Below, piece by piece: positions 11,376 to 22,479 of a DNA stretch of 64,000 nt. Positions within the stretch are counted from its first letter, which is position 1; every line of letters begins with the position of its first letter. The DNA comes from Excoecaria cochinchinensis. Lineage: Eukaryota > Streptophyta > Magnoliopsida > Malpighiales > Euphorbiaceae. Location: the NCBI GenBank assembly GCA_947683425.1, contig CANTUQ010000031.1, positions 10,972,501 through 11,036,500 on the forward strand. The letters are read 5' to 3'. Made by a program: the position numbers and the translations under genes. A model generated the notes under the pieces. The model was given only the letters and a program-made list of their open reading frames with translations. It was not told the origin of the DNA and did not search any database.

Positions 11376-12009
11376 CCATGATGAGTCATTCCATGAGTAC
11401 CTCACCAGATGGAGGAACAGAGTCATGGAGATAAAGAGGAAGCCTGACACTGCAGACCAGATCAGGCTGTTTATCAGAAACTCATGCCCTTACTAAAGGG
11501 ACTTGCTCAGTTTTAAGGGGCTCAAGGACTGGGAGTCGCTTAAGGATATCGCTATAGAAGCTGAGGTGGCTTACCTAGCAAAGAAAGCAAGCCAAAATAA
11601 CTTTGCTGGGAAAGGCTATGGGAACCAGTCGGGATTCAAATCAGGAGGTGCCGGGAGCAGAAACAGCAAAAACGGTAGGACGGTAGAGGTCTCAGCTATT
11701 GGAGTTGGGCAGGGTCAGAGATACTACTCCAACTTAGGCCGCTCTCTATCCTGGGTGCTGGAGAGACTAATGAAAGAAGGCAAGTTGCAGCCATTGCCAC
11801 CCAGACCAGCCTTGAGTCAGGGATAGCCGGGACATAGAGGTGATCAGTACTACGCTTACCACCAGCACACCGGCCATTTGACTGACCATTGCCGTATTCT
11901 GAGAAACAAGATCCAGGATCTCATTGACACCAATCAGATCACAGATCCTGAGAAGAGAGAAAAGAAGAAAAAGGCAGGCTACAACGCAGTCCCTCCACCG
12001 CGAACATGA
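11376..12009 (+). pseudogene. Tat C gag remnant (C-terminal half)
   Basis: Translation gives HEYLTRWRNRVMEIKRKP near 11391, then DQIRLFIRN, FKGLKDWESLKDIAIEAE near 11510 and a finger-like YYAYHQHTGHLTDHC near 11850. This is the same order as Tat A gag at 20117-20720. Gag would form the particle that packages element RNA. The N-terminal part, including most of the retrotransposon gag domain, is deleted. There are stops after the SCPY block (11495) and after ALSQG (11824), and the first Cys of the finger is Tyr. No functional protein is expected. Confidence 0.85.
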
Positions 12010-13353
12010 CCGTGTCTTGTAGTCCACTAGTGATATTGCTTTTAGATGCTGGAATCTTTTTATTTCTGGAACTTTTTATGTTACAATTTTCTGTTTGTAA
12101 TAAAGAGAACAACTTTTGCTTATTTGTATGATATTTCTATTGATTTCATTTCGCATGATCATAACACATTTATTTTGACATTAATTCAAATAATATGGCT
12201 GCATTTAATCTTGAAACTTTGGAAAATCCCAAAGAAAATCTTGATAGCATCTAATATAACTCCTGAAGAGAGGAAATTCTTGAGAAATAGAAAAAAAAGA
12301 TAAAAAAAGAGGGCCTTTGCTTGGACTTGAAATGACATGACACTTGACTAAGATATTTTGGGGGTGATGCTGCTTCAATATAATAACAAACGAAGCTTAC
12401 AAAAGCCAATCTTTTCTCCTCAAACATTCAAGATGAATGCAGTGCAGCCAAACACAATCCAATCCCTCATTGGAGTTAAACCATGGAAATTTCTTTCTTT
12501 CCAAACCTTTTGAGATATGCACCCCAGAACCAATCAAGACCAATCTTTAATTATATAAGGCCAGCAGTGACCCTTGTGACTTAGGAGGACAGCTCGTTCC
12601 CAAAAAAAAAAATATGAAAAAAAACCATAGTCCTATCCTAAGCCATAGTTTGGTCTTAAACCATCTAAGGCCAATTCCATTCAAACCATTAAAGGTTACT
12701 TCAGAAATTGAGCCACCTAAAGCCAACAAAAGGAAGACACAGACTTTTACATCTAAAATCCAAGCAAAGAAATTCACTATTTCAGCTGGCTTGCACAATG
12801 CCCAATAATAAAACTTTGGTGCTAAAAAGAATCATCGTCAGAAAGGGCAGCTTCCCCAATTAATAAAGAAGAATGCAAGTTTAATCAATACCGACGGACT
12901 GAAGAAGGTTAATAACAAAAAATTTAGAGAAAATCTTCAATCATGAAAACCCGAGAGGGCTGATTGATAATAGGAGTTTGATGCTTTCAAGATCTATCCC
13001 GAGGTTAGCTGAGGTCTTGTATTTTTTGAAACTAATGACAAATAATGATCATGCTTAATGAAATCAAATTGAAACACATGCATTTCTGCAATGATGTGAT
13101 CAGAGCAGTTCACTTTGTGTGACCAAAGTCGCCTATTGTCCACCGCTCAAGCGCTTCAGCCGATTCATCCTACTATCAAATGAGAAGAATCAAGCTCATG
13201 CAACCATGTCCTAAGACTCCCGAAAGATTCTTGCCAACAACTTCAGCAATCTTTAAAAAAAAAAAAAAAAAAGAGCCATTAGAATGAAAACCGTAACTGG
13301 CGCTCTAAGCAAAAACTAGGCAAAAGGATAGGGTGAAAACCTGAAAACAGGCA
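12010..13353 (+). pseudogene. Tat C post-gag region with a short pol start remnant
   Basis: At about 12210-12300 the frame reads KIPKKILIASNITPEERKF, which matches the segment upstream of reverse transcriptase in Tat A (19770-19850, minus strand). After that no reverse transcriptase, RNase H or integrase motif can be read. 12340-13353 matches spacer sequence of Tat A and Tat B, for example TAGGAGTTTGATGCTTTCAAG at 12971 and at 29038. Tat C therefore depends on other elements for all enzymes. Confidence 0.75.
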
Positions 13354-13361
13354 GTCTATCC
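13354..13361. repeat. 8-bp target duplication GTCTATCC of MITE
   Basis: GTCTATCC precedes the MITE and GTCTGTCC (14012-14019) follows it, with one mismatch. The empty site in Tat B reads GCAGTCTGTCCTAGAAG near 29867. Confidence 0.88.
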
Positions 13362-13796
13362 TAGGGGTGTGCAAATGGTCGGTTCGGTTCGGTTTTGCAC
13401 CGAACCAAATAAACCAAAAACCAAAGTTTAGAAATTTGTAGGACCGAACCGAGAACCGAAATTTTTAGGACCGAAACCGAAATAATTTCGGTCGGTTCGG
13501 TTCGGCCCAATCGGTTCTTCACAAATATAGGCTTTTTTTTTAGATTTTTAACTTATATGGATTTATAAATTAAATTAACTTATATTCAACAAAATAAAAC
13601 CATTTAAAATAACTAAAAGGAAAAAAATACATAAATTTTTCATATTATTTTCCTAATAAATACTAAGCAAAATTATACTAAAAAAATATACATTAAAAAT
13701 AAATACAACATAAATTTTTATTAATAATACATTTAATATACTTTAATTAAAAAAATATACATGTAAATAAATATAACTATAGTGTATATTTAGTTT

Positions 13797-13832
<36 letters not shown>

Positions 13833-14011
13833 GTGAGCTTAAAAAACTTCGGTCGGTTCGGATCCTTCGGTTTTACAATCTTAAAAACCGAACCGAACCC
13901 AAATAACCGAAATTTAATTTCGGTTTAGAAACGAAAAAACTGAACCAAATAGACCAAAATGCATTCGGTTCGGTTCGCTTTTCGGTTCCTGTTCGGTTTT
14001 GCATAGCCCTA
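13362..14011. mobile_element. hAT-type MITE, 650 bp
   Basis: The element starts TAGGGGTGTGCAAATGG and ends with the complement of TAGGGCTATGCAAAACC, giving imperfect terminal inverted repeats. CGGTTCGG words and their complements fill both subterminal regions, and the centre is AT-rich with an (AT)n run at 13804-13827. The 8-bp duplication and the TAGGGGTG terminus are typical of hAT elements. No transposase is encoded. The related Tat B sequence lacks the insertion, which proves the ends independently. Confidence 0.9.
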
Positions 14012-14019
14012 GTCTGTCC

Positions 14020-14460
14020 TTCAAAAAAAAAAATTAGAAGAAAGAAAAATGCCGCTGGATTGGGTTGGGTCCATTCCAGGCAAAAACTAAGGCACAGGGT
14101 TATGTGAAAATCCACAAAGGACGCATCTCCCACTAAGAAAAGCTAGTGTGAAAATCCACAAGGGATGCACTACCTTCAAATAATGACTACAGGTACCGGA
14201 TGAGAATCTCGCAATCCCGAAGGGCATGAAATTCAAAAGCAGCTTAAAAGGCATCGATCCTATTGCAAATTGCAGCTAGCCCGGCTATCATCTCCAAGTC
14301 CACATAGATGAATTTTTATCCTGCATACCCGCATGACTCATGCATTTCACTTGCATGCTCACTATTTTTCCTGCATATTTTAGTTTTCCTATTTTGCAGA
14401 AAGAGAGATTTGATGCGGACACCGACCAAAGCCGAGTGACGACATCAGTCCAAGCAATCA
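14020..14460 (+). mobile_element. Tat C internal spacer
   Basis: Non-coding sequence shared with Tat A (about 4500-4620, inverted) and Tat B (29890-29990) up to about 14190. After that it is AT-rich and specific to Tat C. No gene is seen. Confidence 0.7.
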
Positions 14461-14925
14461 ATCAAAGACTTCTCAGGGAGCAGCAAATTGAAGACCTCTC
14501 AGGGGGCAATCAACCAAAGACTTCTCAGGGAGCAGCAAACTGAAGACCTCTCAGGGGGCAAGCGATCAATCAACCAAAGACTTCTCAGGGAGCAGCAAAT
14601 TGAAGACCTCTCAGGGGGCAATCAACCAAAGACTTCTCAGGGAGCAGCAAATCGAAGACCTCTCAGGGGGCAATGAATCGAAGACCTATCAGGGGGCAAA
14701 CGATCAATGAACTGAAGACCACTTAGGGGGCAAATGATCAATGAATGGAAGACCTCTCAGGGGGCAATGAACTGAAGACCTCTCAGGGGGCAAACGATCA
14801 ATGAACCGAAGACCTTTTAGGGGGCAATCAACTAAAGACTTCTCAGGGGGCAATGAACTGAAGACCTCACAGGGGGCAAACGATCAATGAATCGAAGACC
14901 TCTCAGGGGGCAATCAACTGAAGGG
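14461..14925. repeat. Tandem repeat of about 26 bp in Tat C
   Basis: Units of the form AAGACCTCTCAGGGGGCAA alternate with AAGACTTCTCAGGGAGCAGC for about 460 bp. The apparent 60-codon reading frames here are the repeat translated. The array lies shortly before the 3' LTR. Confidence 0.92.
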
Positions 14926-15084
14926 CTCACAGATAGCACCGCTTCAACAAACGAAAACACACCATGATAATAACCACCATATCAGAATTCTCCAGTTCGA
15001 AAAGACGGCTGACTCAGGTACTTGTCTCTTTCCTTTTCTTCTTTGAGTTTAGGCTCACTTAGACACTAGTGTACTAGAATCCCC

Positions 15085-15099
15085 TAAACTGGGGGCAAC
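15085..15099 (+). other. Polypurine-type tract before Tat C 3' LTR
   Basis: TAAACTGGGGGCAAC directly precedes TGTAGACACC. Tat B has AAAATTGGGGACAAC in the same place (39803-39817). This would prime second-strand synthesis. Confidence 0.7.
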
Positions 15100-17616
15100 T
15101 GTAGACACCGGGTCCTGAGTCAGCCTAGATCGAAATTACCCAATGATGATAATTGCCTTCACAGGCTTAAAAGGTTAAAAGTGATGATTTTCTCGTCAAA
15201 TTTGTATTTTAGAGTGAAAAATTAGAAAATAATAAAAAATATTTAAAAAATTAATTTTGAAAAATGGGGGCTTAAAATTAATAGTATTTTTAGTCAATTT
15301 AAAATTTTTAAAAAAAAAGGATGCTGCCTGAAAAACATGGCTGTGCTTTGAAAGCACGGCTGTGCTTTTGCACAGTGTGCGTTGCACGCAGTGCGCGCAA
15401 AAGTACAGCTGTGCTTTTGCCACAGCCGCCCGAAATCACCAGTTTTGACTTTTTTTCACCCTTTTTCCGATTTTCTCACCCAAAAATTCGTTTTTATCCC
15501 ATTTTTTTAGGGTTTTTGAGTCCAAATTAAATTATAAAATATTTTTTTTTAGATAATTAATGAATAAAACTTGATTTTATCATAAAAAATAAAAGAATTT
15601 TATGTTAAAATAGGTTTGTTTTCCTTAATTAAATTAGGGCAACCTTTTTTATTTTATAAAGACTTTATGATGAAAAATCAAGGGGGCCTCCACATTTTTT
15701 TAGACCTGAAATTTCCAAAATTCTTCTTCTTCTATTTTCTCTTCAAAAATTTCAGATTTTTCTTTGAATTAAAAAGGTTTAATTGAAATTGAAAAATCAA
15801 TTTTCAATTCTTAATTATTCCAATTAATTTCTTTGTTTTTCCCCGATAAACACAAGAAATTAATCATCACTTTGACATCAATTTCTTTTCAATCTTAAGC
15901 ATACAAATCAATTCCTTTGTTTTCTCCATAAACAAAGAGAATTAATTTTATTGCTAAATTATTCTTTCAAGCAATTTTCCGGAAATTAATCACTTTTCCT
16001 TCATCAAATCCAATACTCTGAAATATTCTAGGCTCAATTTCTATTTTATTCTATTTTTATTTAATTTATTCATGTATATTTTATTGTTTTTATTGATTTA
16101 TTTATTGTTTTCATCTATTCATTTGTTGTATTGATTTTAGATTTGTTCTATTTAATTGTTTATATATGATTTGATTTTTATTCATGTCAATATTGTTTTC
16201 TTTTAATTCCTAACATGTAAATGATTTTATTTTGATTCCTCATTATTTTTAACATGTAAATAATTAATTAATTTTTATTAATCTTTTTGCCATGTAAATA
16301 GTTTATATTAATTATGAACACATCAATTAACCTTGTTATATATCATTATTATTTTCATCATTCTTTTGCTTACTAATTTTTATTATTCTTTTTATCATTG
16401 TTACATGATTTGATTATTATTTGTTTATTTATTCATTTATTATTTTTCACTTTTCATCATTATTTTCATCATGTGTATATTTTCATGTACTAATTAATTA
16501 ACATGTTTTATTTTATTTTCATCACATCATTTAGTCATTTATCACATATAATGCATGTTTCTCATTTTATTTTGGTTTGTTAACATTTTGATTTAATTAT
16601 CATTCTTTTCATATCATCTTATTTTATTTTAATTGGTTATTCATTATTTTGTATGTTTAATTGATTTAATTGATTTAATTACTAACATTATTTTATTTGT
16701 ATTTTGTTTTTTATGTCTAAACTCATTTTTTGATTGGGCGTTTTCGCGAGCACACAGGGAGGTCCAAAAGGCTCGTTTGGAATATTTATTTTTCTTTATT
16801 TGTAATATTTTATTTATTTGGCTTTTTCCTATTTATTTTTGCCATATAATTTTCTTGTAAAATTGTTTATTTAGGCCCGCTAGAAAGAAAGTCACTAAAC
16901 CATTTTTATTAATTAACTTGGTATTTTTTCTAAATAAAAATGGGACCAATGTCTCAATTTTCTCCATCCAAAATCATCACATAAAAATTATTTCATAATA
17001 ATATGCATGCGATGACCAATGTCCTCACCATTAATGAATATCTCGATTTATGCATGATCTGTATTTTATTTAGAATGGGGGTTGTATTCCGCCCTTAGTT
17101 TTATTGTAATATTTTTACATGTGCTTTGTTTTACTTATGTTTTTACCGCTTTTTCTTAAATGTATGTTGTGCGCTTTAATTAATTGCATTAAATGTATGT
17201 GAAATGGGATGAAATAATAAATTCAAAACTCAACTATAAACTTAACCAAGGTATGAATAAATGAGAAGTCCCGAACTCACTCTGATCTTTGGGCTCAAAG
17301 AGGCGAGAGGTTTACCATCGAAGACACCTCTTGTGTAAAGACTTTGACGTTAATCCTAGGCTCCTTAGGGCGAGAGGTTTACCTTCCAAGACCCATTTGG
17401 ATGGCCCAAAATGGATACTAAGCGCAGTCTTAGGCTCTCCGAGGCGAGAGAAACTTTCCCAATGTTCTATTGGGTGGCGACTCCATGAAACCTCTTTGTT
17501 GCCCAACATAGACGCACTTGCGATTTATTGCAAGCTGTCAACGGACCCACAAATGCCCCGATCGCCCTCAAGCGGGCGGTCCCACGGGCGGCCACGGGGA
17601 TCCGGCACCCGTCATA
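15100..17616 (+). mobile_element. Tat C 3' LTR (2517 bp)
   Basis: It starts TGTAGACACCGGGTCCTGAG and ends GGCACCCGTCATA, where the expected CA has become TA, just before the ATGTC duplication. It aligns with 8517-11065 throughout, with a TATAAAG at 15655-15661. It lacks a few bases near 16020 and one palindromic word in the island at 15321-15432. Open frames here (for example at 16633 and 17289) follow the LTR repeats and are not genes. Confidence 0.93.
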
Positions 17617-17621
17617 ATGTC

Positions 17622-18224
17622 ATAACAATATTATGTGCATGTTGTTGAGTGTTAACAAGGCATGATTGTAGGAGCATTTTTAAAGTGTATATCTTTTAAG
17701 TATAGCAAAGCAATGATGGATGTGACACATAAATGTATGCATATGCTGAATGTGATGCTTAAAGATTAATATGTGCCTCAAACAATTTTACATGCTATGA
17801 AATATATGTATATGTATTTTATTGGTTCCCCACTAAGCGATTATCACTTAGCATGGATGTTTTGTCCATTTAGGTATTTGAAGATAGTATTTGGAAGACA
17901 GTTCGGGATCGCCAACAGCCAACATATAGGAATCACTATAGTCGTAGGTCATCTTGTAAAAAGTGTAGGAGATGTATCTTCAAAGAGAAATTGTTATAGA
18001 ATATTATGTATTTTGTAATATTATGTATGGAAATTCAGACATAGCTGTATGTATATCTGAGGAAATTTATTTATATGGAAATTCAGACATAGCTGTATGT
18101 ATATCTGAGGAAATTTATTTATCCTGAATTTTCTTTTTTAAAACTATTTGATGTGCATGTGTTCGAGTTGTAACACTCCACAATTCCTGTAGTGAATCTC
18201 TACAGGTGGTTAGGGGGTGTTACA
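17622..18224 (+). mobile_element. Solo LTR, chromovirus-type, right part
   Basis: This continues the LTR broken at 8516 and ends GGGGGTGTTACA. It contains the conserved hairpin CTAAGCGATTATCACTTAG at 17833-17851, which chromovirus-type LTRs elsewhere in the window carry as CTAAGCGATAACGCTTAG. A 45-bp direct repeat starting GGAAATTCAGACATAGC occurs at 18030 and 18078. Confidence 0.88.
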
Positions 18225-18559
18225 ATCATTATCTAACATCGATTCAAAATGCAAAACTACATATAATCTCAGAGAATATCTTGTAAGCATCAAACTCTTG
18301 TCTCCAATCAGCCCTCTCAGGTTTTCTTGATTGGACATTTTTGCTCAAGCCTCTAATTTTTGCCCAGGGTGGCTTTTTTCGGTTTTCATCCTGACGAGGT
18401 GCCCATTTTTAGCAAGGCTGCCTTTTTTCGATTTTTGACCCGCGGGGCTTTTATTCTCTTCTTTTGATTTTTAGTCTTTAGCCATGGACTTCTTGAGTCT
18501 ATTGATGTTGATCGATTCTTGAAGCCATCTTCATTGCTGCCTGTTGCTGCTGTCTTAGA
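18225..18559 (-). mobile_element. Tat A spacer between integrase remnant and antisense ORF
   Basis: After the right ATCAT (18225-18229) Tat A resumes. TATCTAACATCGATTC matches, inverted, Tat B 29090-29110. The block with CCAATCAGCCCTCTCAGG at 18305 and the CCCGCGGGGC-like block near 18440 correspond to Tat B 28890-29035. It is non-coding. Confidence 0.8.
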
Positions 18560-19220
18560 TACAATCTCTGAAGAATAAGAGGACCTCTCACGTTAGCCTA
18601 AACCTATCCTGTATGCCCTGAACACCTGGTCTCATTTTCTTGACAATTGAATCTCCCTCTTTCATCGAATGCTTTCTGACCGTCTTTTCAAATGATCAAA
18701 CAGAGTTTTCTCTGATAGATCTGACAGTGGTAGTAATCTCATGACTCGTCCTTGTTTGACGTGTTGAACTGTTGCTGCCATTGTCGTGCCCTGCCGGCTT
18801 TCGAAATCTGGGCTTCTATGACCATCCTTAAAGATTTGAGCTCTACTTCAACTAGCTATACTGCTTCTGCCCCCTGCATCGAGGAATAAAAAGTGACTTT
18901 TGTAGAGGTTCCGATGGCGGTTCTCTAGCTTCAAAGTGTAAAAGGCCATTTCTCTACCCAGTCCTTGTTGTTTCTAGCCATCTTGATCAAGATTTTCTTA
19001 TTAGCAGTCTCTCCTGCCCTATTGGTTTGGGGACAATACAGAGTGGACTTGTCGTTTTTAACGTCATACCCCTGGAGCAACTTCCTAGCCTTAGCTATAA
19101 AGTGTCCTTTTGTCCTTGAACCCTACGTGGTGCGGGAGACCATATTGAAATATCGAATTCCTTTTGGTGACCCTGTCCGTTGGGGCTGTAGGGCGCACCT
19201 CCCTTATAATGTCTATTTCC
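18560..19220 (-). pseudogene. Tat A integrase remnant
   Basis: The minus strand reads a degraded integrase core: YCPQTNRAGETANKKI near 19030 and NNKDWVEKWPFTL near 18950. These correspond to the intact-looking Tat pattern YWPQANGAVEAASKIVKK of Tat B. Integrase would insert the element's DNA into the chromosome. Numerous stops and a lost Asp-Asn-Gly motif make it inactive. The plus-strand frame at 18965-19258 is its shadow. Confidence 0.75.
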
Positions 19221-19296
19221 AAGCTCGAGCAGCCTATATCCTCTGTGAGTCAATATAACCCTTTTGGTTCTTTTCAGAAGTCAAGAAAAAAATGGC

Positions 19297-19506
19297 AAAG
19301 TACGGGCATGTGTAGATCAACGGGATTTGAACAAAGCTTGCCCTGGATATTGATTTTTTACTCCTCTCTCTTTTTTGTATTTTATTTTTCTCTTTTTTTT
19401 CCTTTGTTCTTTTTTTTTCTGTTCTTTTTCTTTTGTTCTTTTTTGCAGTTATTTTTTTGAGGATAAGCTTTGTTCAAATCCTAATAGTTTACACATACAC
19501 GCACTC
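19297..19506. other. Inverted pair of reverse transcriptase fragments around a pyrimidine tract
   Basis: On the plus strand 19297-19350 translates to VRACVDQRDLNKACPG, a Tat-type reverse transcriptase block. On the minus strand 19506-19462 translates to CVNYQDLNKAY-like sequence, the same block from a diverged source. The two arms pair over about 40 bp with mismatches. Between them, 19351-19455 is nearly pure T/C. The minus copy fits Tat A's orientation; the plus copy is in the wrong direction and must come from a rearrangement. Confidence 0.65.
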
Positions 19507-19960
19507 CTTATCTTCTCGATTTGGGACAACATTGACTAACTGAGTCTGGCATTGAACTTCGACTAGAAATTTTGGCCTTATTTATGCTTGTGGATTCCTC
19601 ATTTTAACCTTTTCTACCCCTTCCGGCTTCAATCTTCTGAGTTTCTGCGTAACCGGTCCATGATTGTGATATGCTAGGCTAGTGTGTTTGATGACTTCAT
19701 GATCATCTCCCGGCATGTCTTCCTAGGTCCAGGAAAAAACTTTTTCACACTTTTTTTTCATTCTCTCGAATTTTAATCTCTCCTCAGGAGTTATAACAGA
19801 TGCTATCAAGATTTTCTTTGGGTTCTCCAAAGTTCTGAGATTAAATGGAGTAGCATCAGTTGAATGAATATCAAATAGGGATGAGTCATGACCATGATTA
19901 TGCATAGTGAAATCATAAGAAATACCACACAAGTAAGCAAAATCGTTCATCTTATTAATG
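19507..19960 (-). pseudogene. Tat A pol N-terminal remnant
   Basis: The minus strand reads LRTLENPKKILIASVITPEE near 19840, then FSWTWEDMPG-like sequence with a stop and HTSLAYHNHGPVTQKLRRLK near 19660. This is the linker and start of reverse transcriptase in Tat elements. Protease is not seen, and the polymerase core and RNase H are missing. The sequence passes through the pyrimidine tract directly into integrase. Confidence 0.7.
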
Positions 19961-20116
19961 AAACTAGAATGTCACTATTAAATAGTTCAAAAATAAAAAG
20001 AACATTCTGAATAGCTAATCATTTTCTGTTCTTGCCAACACAAATTGCTTGAAAATCTTTTGACACCTCAGGCTCCCCTTCTCTGGACCATGTCCCCAAG
20101 ATTGGTGATAAGTATT

Positions 20117-21418
20117 CTATCTTTTTCTCTTCTTCCTCGGATCTGGAATCCAATCAGTGTCAACCCATTTTTGTACGCACTCCCTCAGAGCGTGGCAATA
20201 ATCTATTCTATGCCCTGTGTGCTGATGATATGCACAATACCAATCTGCTCTATGTCCTGGCCTTCCTTGGCTCGTGGCTGGCCTTAGCGACAGTGGTTGC
20301 AATCTCCCTTTTTTGGTGAAATGCTTAAGATACCAGGATAATGGTTTACCTAAGTTGGAATCGCAATGCATGGCTATTTCAGTGACCGATGCTTCAGCCC
20401 TCTCGTCACCATCGTTCTCATTATTATTACTAGAGCCCCCTTTAAACTTTGTATAGCCATAACCGTAGTTGGCGACAATTGCCTTCCATGCTAAATGCTC
20501 CCCTTCTGCCTCGATGGCTATATCTTTAAGGGATTCCCAATCTTTTAATCCCTTTAACTTGAGTGCCTCCTTCAAATATGGTCTGGCATTCCTGATAAAT
20601 AACCTAATCTGATCTGTGGTTTTAGGCTTTCTCTTCATTTCCATTACCCGGTTCTTCTGTCAGGTTAGGTACTCATGGAATGATTCTCCTGACTTTTGTT
20701 GAAGTAGCTCTAGATCCTTCAGAGTGACCTCCATTCTTGTGCTGCAGTTGTACTGCTTGAGGAACTCCTCTGTCAGTAGATCCCAATCTTCTTTTGTTCT
20801 CTTGTCCAATCCATGATACCAGTCCACCGTAGGACCTATTAAACTCAAACAGAAGTACTCTATCTTCTGCCTCTTTATCAATGTAGTACCCTTCATTACC
20901 AGGGAGTGCTGCTTGATGTGTGTGGTGGGGTCTGATGTACCGTCAAATTTTGGAACATCAGGTAATTTAAAATTCAGAGGGACTATATCCTCTCCCTCCA
21001 GCTCCTTATCCTCGTGGTTCATCCTTTTTCCCATCATCAGCATTCGGGACATCACCTGAAACTTTTCCTGCATCGTCTTCCATATGGCCTCCTCTGTCTG
21101 AAGTGCCTTACCTCCTACCACTATGGGTTCTTCATATTCATCCTCTATATAATCATTTTCTAGCCTATGGGGGCGTCCTCTTCTTTGGCCCATAGATGTG
21201 GTAGCCCTCAAATCCACTGGTGGTGGACGAACCTCCTCATCCCATTCATTCTGACCTCTAGGAGGGGGATTTGGGTTTGGCCTAGTGGGCTGGGCCCTTG
21301 CTGCCATTAAATTGCCCATCATGGCCATTATCCTATTCTCAAATTCCTCGAACCCCCAACTAACTTCTTCGGCAACCATGGCCTGGGTTATATCTGCCTC
21401 TCTCGGCGAATTGGCCAT
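20117..21418 (-). pseudogene. Tat A gag, interrupted
   Basis: The frame starts MANSPREADITQAMVAEE at 21418. A proline-rich part follows (residues about 48-75). The retrotransposon gag domain covers residues about 150-252 (FDGTSDPTTH, WYHGLDKRT, EFLKQYN, GESFHEYLT), ending at a stop near 20660. The frame continues as MEMKRKPKTTDQIRLFIRN (20644), FKGLKDWES-like and a finger-like CAYHQHTGHRIDYC near 20235. Gag packages element RNA. Apart from the central break this is the best-preserved Tat gag of the window, about 430 residues in all. Tat C shares the C-terminal half. Confidence 0.88.
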
Positions 21419-22459
21419 TTCTGAAAATTATTCTGAATGCCTGTTAATCGCACTTGATTCTGATTCTAGTCGCTCAATTGAGACCCTCCGATAATGCAAC
21501 TATCGGAGCCTTAACCAACTAAGAAAGTCCTCTTTGATAGCTAAAAGATTAAAGAGTGAGAATGATGCATGAATAATATGTAATGCAACAAATGGTATAC
21601 AATGGCTAAAAGAGGTTACAATGATACATGTGAAAACATTTGAAAAACTATACACAGGATGATATGTACATGTAATAATTATATGCAAAGAATAGTATGT
21701 ATACATAGGGAAGAAATAAAAATTTTATTTGTGCATGAATGACATGAATATGTAATGCATCATGCACAACCACATGCAAGCAGATAGATCCTTCCAACCT
21801 TATCTCTCCCACACATGAGGTCGTGCGGTCTCTTTCCTAGGCAAGCTTGATCCATGGGTTAACAGGGAACCCGATGGACACGTATGGTGCATGGTGAAAA
21901 CCCGGCAGCATAACCTCTTTTAACTAATACACAGGCGCATGGATTATGATCATTGTGTATTTAGGCAGTCCGAATAAGTTGACATGGGCCTATCGGGGCA
22001 TGAAAGCCTTTAATTAGGTGACCAATCAAATTACTTGGGTTTGTCCAATACAAAATGATCCATACAGCAAGCAAAGTATTATGGTTCATACCACCTAGGG
22101 GAGGTATTTATTGTCATTACATGAGCTTTGGCCAGGGTGATGATACTTTAGGTCTACCAAAGCATGGTCCCTACCAACGGGTCTAGCTCATCACGAGCGT
22201 AATGACCGATCGGGTCTCCATTTAATATACCATGATGGTACGAGGCTTGGGCTGGTGATTATCCCTAACACTTACCTACATTGAGTGAACATAGGGTCCT
22301 GCTTCAAGAACGCATCGGGGTTGAAAAAGGGACCAAACTAGCATAGATCTAAGGCTCTAATGAGATGCAATGCAGCTTTCGAAAAAGGATGAAATTTTTA
22401 AATTAAAACTTAATTGTAAATTTTAACTAAGGTACTTTCGAAGCAAAGTCTAGAGTATT
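21419..22459 (-). mobile_element. Tat A leader between PBS and gag
   Basis: About 1 kb of untranslated leader. 22150-22440 matches the Tat C leader inverted. The part nearer gag (21500-21900) is AT-rich with short GTACATGTA-like words. The minus frame at 21500-21706 has no recognisable motif. Confidence 0.75.
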
Positions 22460-22460
22460 G

Positions 22461-22479
22461 TCCCTAGTGGAGTCGCCAC
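22461..22479 (-). other. Tat A primer binding site
   Basis: The minus strand reads GTGGCGACTCCACTAGGGA immediately after the LTR end CATCACA. It matches the tRNA-Arg-type site of Tat C with two differences. Confidence 0.8.

Noticed and set aside
13804..13827. (AT)n tract as a possible promoter or matrix attachment element
   Set aside because: Simple sequence in the middle of a MITE; similar runs near 50505, 55195 and 59555 vary in length like microsatellites.
18965..19258. 97-codon frame on the plus strand
   Set aside because: Shadow of the Tat A integrase remnant on the minus strand.
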